The position numbers and the translations under genes are program-made. DNA of 64,000 nt from an uncultured Pseudomonadota bacterium. GTDB taxonomy: Bacteria; Pseudomonadota; Gammaproteobacteria; Burkholderiales; JALYOK01. Location of the stretch: contig CADEHE010000002.1 of the NCBI GenBank assembly GCA_902826775.1, positions 310,001-374,000 of the forward strand, in the 5' to 3' direction. Positions 18,174 through 24,767 of this stretch are shown one piece after another. Numbering within the stretch: the stretch's first letter is position 1; every line of letters begins with the position of its first letter. The notes beneath the pieces are model-generated. The model searched no databases and was not told the DNA's origin. It was given only the letters and a program-made list of their open reading frames with translations.

Positions 18174-18187
18174 TTGATGCAAATCAA
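18174..18187. promoter_or_regulatory. Perfect FNR/ANR-type box upstream of the kinase fusion gene
   Basis: TTGATGCAAATCAA is an exact match to TTGAT-N4-ATCAA. It is 108 bases upstream of the kinase start on the minus strand. TATGAG (minus strand, 18151-18156) could be a -10 but is a few bases off the class II position. Confidence 0.72.
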
Positions 18188-18204
18188 CCTGTCGCCACGG
18201 TAAG

Positions 18205-18998
18205 TCATCGGGAAAGAATCAGCGGACATCCGGCGCGCGCAAGCAGCAGATCCAGGCCGGCTGCCTGCAACAGCGTACTGTTGTTTGGCACGACCACGTA
18301 GTCGGCGTGCTGTTCTCGCACAATCCGTGGCAGATGCTCGAGGTCAGCCGACAATATGCGAATGAAGTGTGCGGACCCGCCGGCTCTTGCCAGCCATTGC
18401 TGCGCTCGCGCTTGTCTGGCAACGCATCCCTTGGTATCACACGCTACCACCAGCACGCGCAGTTCCGCGTGCTGGTGCGCCGCAAGCGCCGCCGCGGCCG
18501 TTAGCGCGCGCTCCGTTTCCGGCGAAGCATCGTATAGCGCTAACACGCTGCCACGGCTAGAGTGCCGCCGCTGGGTTGACGGGGACAACCGCATGGGAGC
18601 GAACGCGCTGCCCAGCACCATCAAGTCAGCTTCGCACGCCTGCGCCGCATCGAGCAATTGGCCTTGAACCACGCTAAACCACCAGCTTAAGCGCAAGCGT
18701 TGCGCAGCCTCGCCGAGCAGGCGTTCCAACTGCGCCGCTTGCTGCCGCAGCGCGCGCTTGATTTGCGCGCTTTCGATCGGGCGCGATGCCGCCGTCGACA
18801 GATCGGTTTCGCGCGCAAACGGCAGTTCCGCCAAACGCAGCAAATTGACGCTTCCACAAACAGTCCGGAGAGTCGCACGCCAAGACTTTGCGCGACAGCC
18901 GGCGCCGCATTCAACGTGCGCTCGACCGCTTGCGAGGCGTTCAGCGCGAGCAGGACGTGCCTACGCGTGTGCCTCCTGCTCGCCGAACTCCGCGTCAA
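18205..18998 (-). pseudogene. Universal stress protein (two-domain UspA family), frameshifted
   Basis: Two overlapping frames together make one UspA-type protein of about 260 residues. The first frame gives RRHVLLALNASQAVERTL and LGVRLSGLFVEAS; the second continues with LLRLAELPFARETDL, ADLMVLGSAFAPM, a second Usp-like domain (SVLALYDASPETERAL) and VVPNNSTLLQ. The switch is at about 18843-18852, where ATTTG appears to be one base short of the frame needed to read S-(N)-LLRLAELP. The start codon is also doubtful because the 5' end runs straight into the Lon-like remnant. It is either a true frameshift or a sequencing error; the nearby decay favours the former. Confidence 0.75.
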
Positions 18999-19434
18999 TC
19001 TGCTCTACCTTGGAACGGTACTCGTCGCTATCGAACGCCGCGGGAATGCTCGCGCGCAACTCCTCCACAAATTGCTGCATATCGCGCTTGAGCGAGCCGC
19101 CGCGGCCCAATGGCAAGCGCAGCGCGCGTGGTTTGTGCGGCTCTTTGAAGTTGTTGACGTAACACCAGTCCGGGGGGTGTTCCTACCCAGCCGCGCGCGC
19201 TTCGAGGAAATGACGCAACACACTATGCTTGCCGGTGCCCGGCGGCCCTAGCACGAACAAGTTGTAGCCCGGCGCTCGCATACCGACACCAAACTCGAGC
19301 GCACTCATCGCGCGCGGCTGACCCACGATGCCAATCACATCGGCGAGTTCCGCGGTGGTGTGAAAATCAAGACTCTCGGTGTCGCAATGCCGGCACAACA
19401 ACGCGGGCGAAAGTGCAAGATCGCGTTTAGTCAC
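18961..19434 (-). pseudogene. Lon-like ATP-dependent protease remnant
   Basis: From a GTG at 19434 the frame reads RDLALSPALLCRHCD, TTAELADVIGIVGQPRA and a Walker A LFVLGPPGTGKHSVLRHFL, the opening of the ~800-residue Lon-like (LonB/YcbZ type) proteases. It stops at about 19183. A second frame then continues the same protein: PDWCYVNNFKEPHKPRALRL, VEELRASIPAAFDSDEYRSK, and ends at TAG 18961-18963. So there is one frameshift near 19190 and a truncation that removes the rest of the ATPase and the whole protease domain. It abuts the broken stress protein gene, as if a deletion joined the two. A separate intact lon lies at 42201-44606. Confidence 0.75.
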
Positions 19435-19595
19435 GGCGCGAAAGCATCTATACTGCCAGGAGATATTTTCATTATTAGGCTCTGAATTTATCTTGCAGAT
19501 GTATACTAGTCTTTGTATACGAACACTTCGCCCTTCATCCAACCGTGCGCGGACAGCGAACCGAGTTAGGCTAACGCGGCGAAGCAACGAGTTAC

Positions 19596-19609
19596 TTGAC
19601 ATGCGTCAA
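19596..19609. promoter_or_regulatory. FNR/ANR-type box between Lon remnant and small membrane protein
   Basis: TTGACATGCGTCAA is a palindrome of two TTGAC half-sites, fitting TTGAY-N4-RTCAA. It could have driven the Lon-like gene on the minus strand (start 19434) or the small plus-strand gene at 19644. Between the box and the remnant lie two GTATAC hexamers (19501-19506, 19515-19520). Confidence 0.55.
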
Positions 19610-19643
19610 ACCGCAACACGCCAAATACGGCTAAGTTGCTTAT

Positions 19644-19805
19644 GTGATCCGCAATGTCCGACTCAGACGCATCGTCGCCGGCTGTATGGCGGTCGGTGGT
19701 GCTGCACTGCTGTTGCTTGCTCCTACCGACGCTTGGCTGGGGATTCTGTTGGTCGTCGCAGGGCTCGCATTGGAGCTAATTGGGAACAACTTGCGGCAGC
19801 ACTAA
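19644..19805 (+). CDS. Small two-helix membrane protein (53 aa)
   Basis: A short frame with a clear membrane-protein pattern: basic N-terminus (RNVRLRR), helix IVAGCMAVGGAALLLLA, a turn PTDAW, helix LGILLVVAGLALELIG and a polar end NNLRQH. GTG start at 19644; an in-frame ATG at 19686 would leave 39 residues. There is no strong Shine-Dalgarno sequence. Similar short proteins with APxxWxG-type turns are common in proteobacteria, but I cannot give a function. It lies 35 bases downstream of an FNR-type box and converges on the 93-residue gene with a gap of 11 bases. Confidence 0.6.
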   Translation: MIRNVRLRRIVAGCMAVGGAALLLLAPTDAWLGILLVVAGLALELIGNNLRQH

Positions 19806-19816
19806 TCCTGTCGTCC

Positions 19817-20098
19817 TCAATGCAGGCGGATCGGACTGCGCGGGTATTGCAGAGGGTCGATTAAGACGCGATCCGTGCACTGTACCCAGCGCATCGCTTC
19901 CGCGCGCGAGGGGCAAGGCCCGATGAAAAACGCGCGCTCGTCATAAATTAGCGGCTCCGCCTGAGCATCCCATATGACGACGTAGTAGCCAGGCTCAAGA
20001 CCTGTGCTCGATCCGGTCAAGTAGTTGCATTGGTAGGATTCAGAGTTAACCAGATTGTGCTCATCAAGCACACGCACTACCTCGAACCTCGTTTCCAT
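19817..20098 (-). CDS. Hypothetical protein (93 aa)
   Basis: Small soluble protein, family not recognised. It has an N-terminal segment rich in beta-type sequence (FEVVRVLDEHNLV, CNYLTGSSTG, GYYVVIWDAQAEP) and a middle FFIGPCPSRAEAMRWVQC, reminiscent of small proteins that accompany stress clusters. No signal peptide or membrane segment. The ATG at 20098 is preceded by AAGGAAG on the minus strand, a good ribosome site. The FNR-type box at 20160 is well placed for it: TAGATT (minus strand, 20132-20137) lies at the -10 position of a class II promoter. Confidence 0.6.
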   Translation of the reverse strand: METRFEVVRVLDEHNLVNSESYQCNYLTGSSTGLEPGYYVVIWDAQAEPLIYDERAFFIGPCPSRAEAMRWVQCTDRVLIDPLQYPRSPIRLH

Positions 20099-20159
20099 GT
20101 CTCTATCTTCCTTGCCATCGGAGATCAGGCGAATCTAGCGCTTTCTGTCGACAGTCACC

Positions 20160-20173
20160 TTGACCAAGATCAA
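20160..20173. promoter_or_regulatory. FNR/ANR-type box between the 93-aa gene and glgP
   Basis: TTGACCAAGATCAA matches TTGAY-N4-RTCAA. It lies in the 113-bp gap between divergent genes. For the minus-strand gene the spacing to TAGATT (20132-20137) suits activation. For glgP the start codon is only 38 bases from the box, so that gene may need another arrangement or a leaderless start. Confidence 0.65.
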
Positions 20174-20211
20174 ACGCGCAGCGGCGCGCGGCACTACCAT
20201 GGCGGCGCACA

Positions 20212-21906
20212 ATGAATAGCATTGAGACATACACGCGCGAGGCGCGAATCGCCTATTTCTCCATGGAGATCGCGCTGCGCGCAGACATCCCGACCTATAG
20301 CGGCGGCCTCGGCGTGCTGGCGGGTGACACATTGCGCTCTGCCGCAGATTTGGAGTTGCCGATGATTGGCGTAACGCTCGCCAGCCGCGCCGGCTACTTC
20401 CGGCAAGAAATCGACGCAAGCGGCAAGCAGATCGAGCACCCTGAACCCTGGGATCCGCAGCGTTACGCAAGCCGTATGCAAGCCGGCGTATCGGTGCCGA
20501 TTGAAGGACGCAACGTCTGGGTCAGTGCTTGGCTGTTTGTGCTCGAAAGCGCTTTTGGCGGCCGCGCACCCGTGCTGCTGCTCGATACGGACCTGCCGCT
20601 CAATAGCGCCGAGGATCGCACCATCACGCACTACTTGTATGGCGGCGACCAGCGCTACCGGCTGCAGCAGGAGATCGTGCTCGGCATTGGCGGATATCGC
20701 ATGCTGCGGGCCCTGGGGTTCAGCATCCGCAAATACCACATGAATGAGGGGCACTCGGCGCTGCTTGCGTTGGAACTGATGCGCCACTACGCGTATCCGC
20801 CCGAGCACGTCCGCGCCAACGAACCGAGGTGCGATCTTCCGCGCGTACGCGAACAGTGCGTGTTTACGACGCACACACCGGTTGCGGCGGGCCACGATAA
20901 ATTTTCCTACGATTTGATCGCACGAACACTCGACGGATACACCGATATCTCCATACTACGCACTCTTGCAGGGCAAGAGTGCCTAAACATGACTCAACTG
21001 GGATTAACCCTTAGTGAGTATGTAAATGGTGTGGCGGAAAAACACGCACAGACTTCGCGCCGCTTGTTCCCTGGCCAGGCGGTGCACGCGATCACCAACG
21101 GCGCGCATCCCCATTGGACTGGCACAGCATTCGCCGCATTGTTTGACCGCCACCTGCCTCGCTGGCGCCACGAACCGCAGTGCCTGATGCGCGCCGATCA
21201 AATCGCGGACGAAGAAGTTTGGAATGCGCATACAATTCAAAAGCAAAGCTTGATCACATTTGTTGGGGACAACGCTGCAGTAGCGTTCGACCCCGCTGTG
21301 CCGATCATCGGTCTGGCACGGCGCATGACCGCCTACAAGCGCCCCGATCTCCTGTTCTCAGATCTCGATCGTCTGCAGTCGATTGCACGCAAGCATCCGC
21401 TGCAGATCGTGCTAGCGGGCAAAGCGCATCCGCGCGATGAAATGGGCAAGAGCCTGATCGAAACCATTCATAAGCACATCGGCAGACTGCGCAATGCGAT
21501 CCGCATCGCCTACCTGCCTGACTACAACATGGCGATAGCGGCTCGGCTGGTGGCGGGAGTCGATCTTTGGCTAAACACGCCGCTGAGACCGCTGGAAGCG
21601 TCAGGCACCAGTGGTATGAAAGCTGCGTTCAACGGCATTCCCAGTTTGAGCGTGCTTGACGGTTGGTGGGCCGAGGGTTGCATCGAAGGCGTAACCGGCT
21701 GGGCGATCGGACCAGCTACTGAGTCAGCCAACGGGAACGACGCGATGGAGCTATATGCCAAATTGGAACACATCGTGCTCCCTTTGTACTACGGCACGCG
21801 CAGCGCTTGGCTTGCCGTCATGAAAAACAGCATCGCGAAAAACGCCGCCTACTTCAACAGCCATCGCATGATGCGGCGCTATGTCACCGAAGCCTACATT
21901 CGTTAG
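20212..21906 (+). CDS. glgP: Alpha-glucan (glycogen) phosphorylase, short GT35 form
   Basis: Pyridoxal-phosphate enzyme that releases glucose-1-phosphate from glycogen or maltodextrin. The 564 residues fit the short, N-terminally reduced type. Visible hallmarks: IAYFSMEIALRADIPTYSGG at the N-terminus, KYHMNEGHSALLALE, TTHTPVAAGHD, ARRMTAYKRPDLL, and the PLP-lysine region EASGTSGMKAAFNG, then SVLDGWWAEG. ATG 20212 is the first start that keeps the conserved N-terminus; no strong ribosome site is visible. No other glycogen genes are in the window. Beside FNR-type sites it would supply sugar phosphate for fermentation when oxygen is short. Confidence 0.93.
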   Translation: MNSIETYTREARIAYFSMEIALRADIPTYSGGLGVLAGDTLRSAADLELPMIGVTLASRAGYFRQEIDASGKQIEHPEPWDPQRYASRMQAGVSVPIEGRNVWVSAWLFVLESAFGGRAPVLLLDTDLPLNSAEDRTITHYLYGGDQRYRLQQEIVLGIGGYRMLRALGFSIRKYHMNEGHSALLALELMRHYAYPPEHVRANEPRCDLPRVREQCVFTTHTPVAAGHDKFSYDLIARTLDGYTDISILRTLAGQECLNMTQLGLTLSEYVNGVAEKHAQTSRRLFPGQAVHAITNGAHPHWTGTAFAALFDRHLPRWRHEPQCLMRADQIADEEVWNAHTIQKQSLITFVGDNAAVAFDPAVPIIGLARRMTAYKRPDLLFSDLDRLQSIARKHPLQIVLAGKAHPRDEMGKSLIETIHKHIGRLRNAIRIAYLPDYNMAIAARLVAGVDLWLNTPLRPLEASGTSGMKAAFNGIPSLSVLDGWWAEGCIEGVTGWAIGPATESANGNDAMELYAKLEHIVLPLYYGTRSAWLAVMKNSIAKNAAYFNSHRMMRRYVTEAYIR

Positions 21907-21971
21907 CGCGAGGCCATCTCATAAACATTGGCGTAGTCTGCTTTGACTTAGCCGCGATTTGCCGCGTCGTA

Positions 21972-22259
21972 CTAGTGCTCCTCCAGACGCGGCACGGACT
22001 CCTCCGCAGGCGCACCAGTTTCCTGATCTATCCAATCGGCAATGCCGATTTCCGCTTCCGCTTCAGCCAGCGTTTCGCCCGGCTCGACATCGCTATCGGC
22101 GTTGAACTGCATGTCAGCTAGCGCATCTTCACGCGTTAGAAAGGGGCCGATAGCCTCATCATCGCGGCTATCTTGCCAATAAAAACCATCCGGTCGGCTG
22201 ATGATGCGAGCGTCCTGGACGTCGACCGACTCGGGCGCTGACGCTATGGTGCGTTTCAT
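21972..22259 (-). CDS. Hypothetical acidic protein (95 aa)
   Basis: Small soluble acidic protein without cysteine, family not recognised. Middle region ARIISRPDGFYWQDSRDDEA and IGPFLTREDALADMQF looks like a compact fold; the C-terminal third is strongly acidic (AEAEAEIGIADW, EESVPRLEEH). The ATG at 22259 has an excellent ribosome site (GGAGGAAG). It converges with glgP. No FNR-type box is seen in the 168 bases upstream, so it may be read through from the hibernation-factor gene, whose end lies 168 bases before its start on the same strand. Confidence 0.65.
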   Translation of the reverse strand: MKRTIASAPESVDVQDARIISRPDGFYWQDSRDDEAIGPFLTREDALADMQFNADSDVEPGETLAEAEAEIGIADWIDQETGAPAEESVPRLEEH

Positions 22260-22427
22260 TGCTTCCTCCGTTTGCCTGAAAGCGAGAGTCCTGCCAGCAG
22301 CAAGAAGCCGCGCTTAGATCTAGCAGTTACCCTGCCTGCCGTTGCGCTACCATTCTTGCACAGTTGTGAGCTGGTCTCGACACTATCGATTCGACCTACG
22401 CGGCGGCGTGCTGCAACGCGCCCCGCC

Positions 22428-22760
22428 CTACGCCGCCCCGACGCGCGAGCGCTGATGTCCACGCAAGCGCTGCGCGTAGCTCTGCAAGTGTCGTGCCGCA
22501 TGCCCAAAAGCTTCGCGAACGGCGGTCTGCACGTCCGCGTTCGCCCCCGAAGTGACAATTTCGTCGCCCGGGAGGTATAAATCGACGCGCACAGCAAACG
22601 TTCCGAGGCCACCAGCGCCTGGCGCGTGACTAATGTCTACGCGGCATCCTACGATATCCGCAAAAAGCCGCTCGAGCTTTGCTGCTTGCTCGCGAATGCG
22701 GCGCTCCAACGCCTCCGAACGGGCGACGTCGCGCAGCGTAATTTGTAGTGGACTGTTCAT
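22428..22760 (-). CDS. hpf: Ribosome hibernation promoting factor (HPF/RaiA family)
   Basis: 110-residue member of the sigma-54-modulation/HPF family, which binds the 30S decoding region and inactivates ribosomes in resting cells. Visible features: PLQITLRDVARSEALERRI at the N-terminus, CRVDISHAP, a beta strand VRVDLYLPGDEIV, and DVQTAVREAFGHAARHL. The length is that of short HPF (no long C-terminal dimerisation domain). ATG 22760 follows GGAGAAAA. A palindromic FNR-type box at 22811-22824 with a well placed -10 suggests induction by oxygen limitation. Confidence 0.88.
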   Translation of the reverse strand: MNSPLQITLRDVARSEALERRIREQAAKLERLFADIVGCRVDISHAPGAGGLGTFAVRVDLYLPGDEIVTSGANADVQTAVREAFGHAARHLQSYAQRLRGHQRSRVGAA

Positions 22761-22783
22761 GATTTTCTCCGGCTAGAGCATGA

Positions 22784-22824
22784 ACAATACGACAGGCTGC
22801 AACGCAACATTTGACGCAAGTCAA
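22784..22824 (-). promoter_or_regulatory. Predicted class II FNR-dependent promoter of hpf
   Basis: TTGACGCAAGTCAA (22811-22824) is a palindrome of two TTGAC half-sites. On the minus strand a -10-like TATTGT occupies 22784-22789. The box centre lies about 41.5 bases upstream of the expected start near 22776, the standard class II geometry. The leader would be about 16 bases. Confidence 0.65.
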
Positions 22825-22952
22825 AACTCTTTACTCGTAACGGGCGCTATGCGCAGGCCGGCTACAACGCTATCGCCGAGGGGCACAGCACCATTGAACG
22901 TGGCTGACGCCGCGCGGCACGGAGACACGCGTCGCCGAGGGGACGACTTGAC

Positions 22953-24767
22953 TTAAGCCAAAATGGAAGCTCCCTGCGCTGCTTGCGAAGCGAGCTGCAA
23001 AAACTCTTCAACCGGGATGGGTCTACTGAAAAAGTAGCCTTGGTACTGAGGACAGCCTTGCGCACGCAAGAACGCGAGTTGCGCTGCGGTTTCTACCCCT
23101 TCCGCGACGACGCTCAAACCGAGACTCTGCGCCATCGAGATAATCGCGCGCACAATCGCCGCGTCGCTTGCATTCGCGGTAACGTCTCGAATGAAAGATT
23201 GATCGATTTTGAGCTCGTCGAGTGGAAAGCGCTTGAGGTAGCTCAGCGAAGAGTATCCCGTGCCGAAATCATCGATGGAGAGCTTAATGCCTAGAGCCTT
23301 GAGCGAGTGGAGCGTACCGATCGTCTGCTCGACGTGATCCATCAAGGTCCCTTCGGTCAGTTCCAAGACGAGATGTCCGGCGTTGCAGCCGCTGTTGAGA
23401 ACGGCTTCTTGTACGCTGGTGCGAAAGTCGTTTTGACGAAACTGCTCTCCGCTAACGTTGACAGCCAAACGCATGTCCGCGTGGCCGCGTTTGTGCAGAT
23501 CGCCCAAAACGTGACAAGCTCTGCGCATCACCCAGGCGCCCAACTGCGGCATCAGCCCGCTCTCTTCTGCTAACTGGATGAAACGCCCCGGTTGCAACAA
23601 GCCTCGTTCGGGATGTTGCCAGCGCACCAGCGCTTCGGCACCTATGATTCTCCCCGTCTGCACGTCGACCTTCGGCTGCAGGAACAAGACCAGTTCATCG
23701 CGTTCGATCGCTTTGCGTAGTTCGTTCTCGAGAGTGAAGCGCTCTTGGGCGCGAGCGTTCATGTCGTGCGAGTAAAAGTGATAGCTGCCGCGCCCTAAGC
23801 TCTTTGCGAAGCTCATGGCGGCGCTGGCGTGCTGAAGCAGACTCTCGTGATCCTCTCCATCATGCGGATACACCGCAATTCCGATACGCCCCGTCATGAC
23901 GATTTCACGCCCGTTAAACTGGAACGGCTGCGCGATCTTGGCGAGCACGCGCTGTGCGACCAGTGATGCGTTCTCCACTCTTTCGACGCGCGGCAACAGC
24001 AGCGTAAACTCGTCTCCGCCGAGGCGCGATAACCCTGCGTCATCCACACTATCGGCTGCGCGCCCCATCGGGTCGCTCTCCCGCACCGCCGACTGAATGC
24101 GCTGCGAAGCCGTTCGCAGCAAGGCGTCGCCAGCCCCATGTCCGAGGGTGTCGTTGATTTGGCCAAAGCGGTCCAGATTGAGATGCAACATTGCACAACT
24201 TTGCCCATGTCGCTTGGCCGCGCGCAATGCTTGCTCGACATGTTTGCCAAACAATTCTCTGTTAGGCAGTCCGGTGATCCGATCGTAGTTCGCTAAGCGA
24301 TTTTGGTAAGCCCTGAACGCCAACGTATTGCGCAGTCGTAAGCGCAATTCGCTCGCGTCGACCGGCTTAGCCAGAAAATCCGTTGCACCGCAATCAAGTG
24401 CACGCAATTTTGTCGATGCTTCTGCCGCCGATGTGAGCACGACAACCGGCGTATAGCGAAGTTCTGGATCCGCTTGCATGCGCGCCAAGATATCGAAGCC
24501 GGACACCTTCGGCATCATGAGGTCGAGCAGCAGGATATCAGGACGTTCTCGTGCGATGAGATCTAGCGCCTCGGTAGGCTCGGAGGTGGTAACGAAGCGC
24601 GAATAGCCAGACTCTTCAAGAAATGTGACTATTACTTCCAAGGTAAGCGCTTCGTCATCGACGAGCATCACCTTAGCGTCTGTCAATGCGCTTTCCCTTA
24701 AAGCGCCAAAATCGCCTATGTCAAGAGACTGCGGCGCCAGAACGGATTCGGGTTTACTAATCGGCAT
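22953..24767 (-). CDS. Response regulator with GGDEF and EAL domains (c-di-GMP metabolism)
   Basis: 604-residue cytoplasmic regulator. The REC domain (about 33-150) has the acidic pair in VDDEALTL, the phosphorylation site in ILLLDLMMPK near residue 82 and TSAAEASTK plus LAKPVD. The GGDEF domain (about 175-345) has an intact active motif LSRLGGDEFTLLLP near 250, so synthase activity is possible. The EAL domain (about 355-600) retains EALVRW, NVSGEQFRQ, ELTEGTL, IDDFGTGYSSLSYL and VAEGVET, so phosphodiesterase activity is likely too. The start codon lies inside the 3' end of the hybrid kinase gene (11-base overlap), so the two are coupled and the kinase is the probable phosphodonor. Confidence 0.92.
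   Translation of the reverse strand: MPISKPESVLAPQSLDIGDFGALRESALTDAKVMLVDDEALTLEVIVTFLEESGYSRFVTTSEPTEALDLIARERPDILLLDLMMPKVSGFDILARMQADPELRYTPVVVLTSAAEASTKLRALDCGATDFLAKPVDASELRLRLRNTLAFRAYQNRLANYDRITGLPNRELFGKHVEQALRAAKRHGQSCAMLHLNLDRFGQINDTLGHGAGDALLRTASQRIQSAVRESDPMGRAADSVDDAGLSRLGGDEFTLLLPRVERVENASLVAQRVLAKIAQPFQFNGREIVMTGRIGIAVYPHDGEDHESLLQHASAAMSFAKSLGRGSYHFYSHDMNARAQERFTLENELRKAIERDELVLFLQPKVDVQTGRIIGAEALVRWQHPERGLLQPGRFIQLAEESGLMPQLGAWVMRRACHVLGDLHKRGHADMRLAVNVSGEQFRQNDFRTSVQEAVLNSGCNAGHLVLELTEGTLMDHVEQTIGTLHSLKALGIKLSIDDFGTGYSSLSYLKRFPLDELKIDQSFIRDVTANASDAAIVRAIISMAQSLGLSVVAEGVETAAQLAFLRAQGCPQYQGYFFSRPIPVEEFLQLASQAAQGASILA

Noticed and set aside
19501..19520. Two GTATAC hexamers 14 bases apart
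   Set aside because: Short AT-rich palindromes of this kind arise by chance, and they stand upstream of a broken gene, so I do not call an operator.
22948..22961. TTGACTTAAGCCAA, a further FNR-like sequence
   Set aside because: The second half-site is broken (GCCAA), and it lies at the 3' end of the GGDEF/EAL gene, about 190 bases from any start it could serve.
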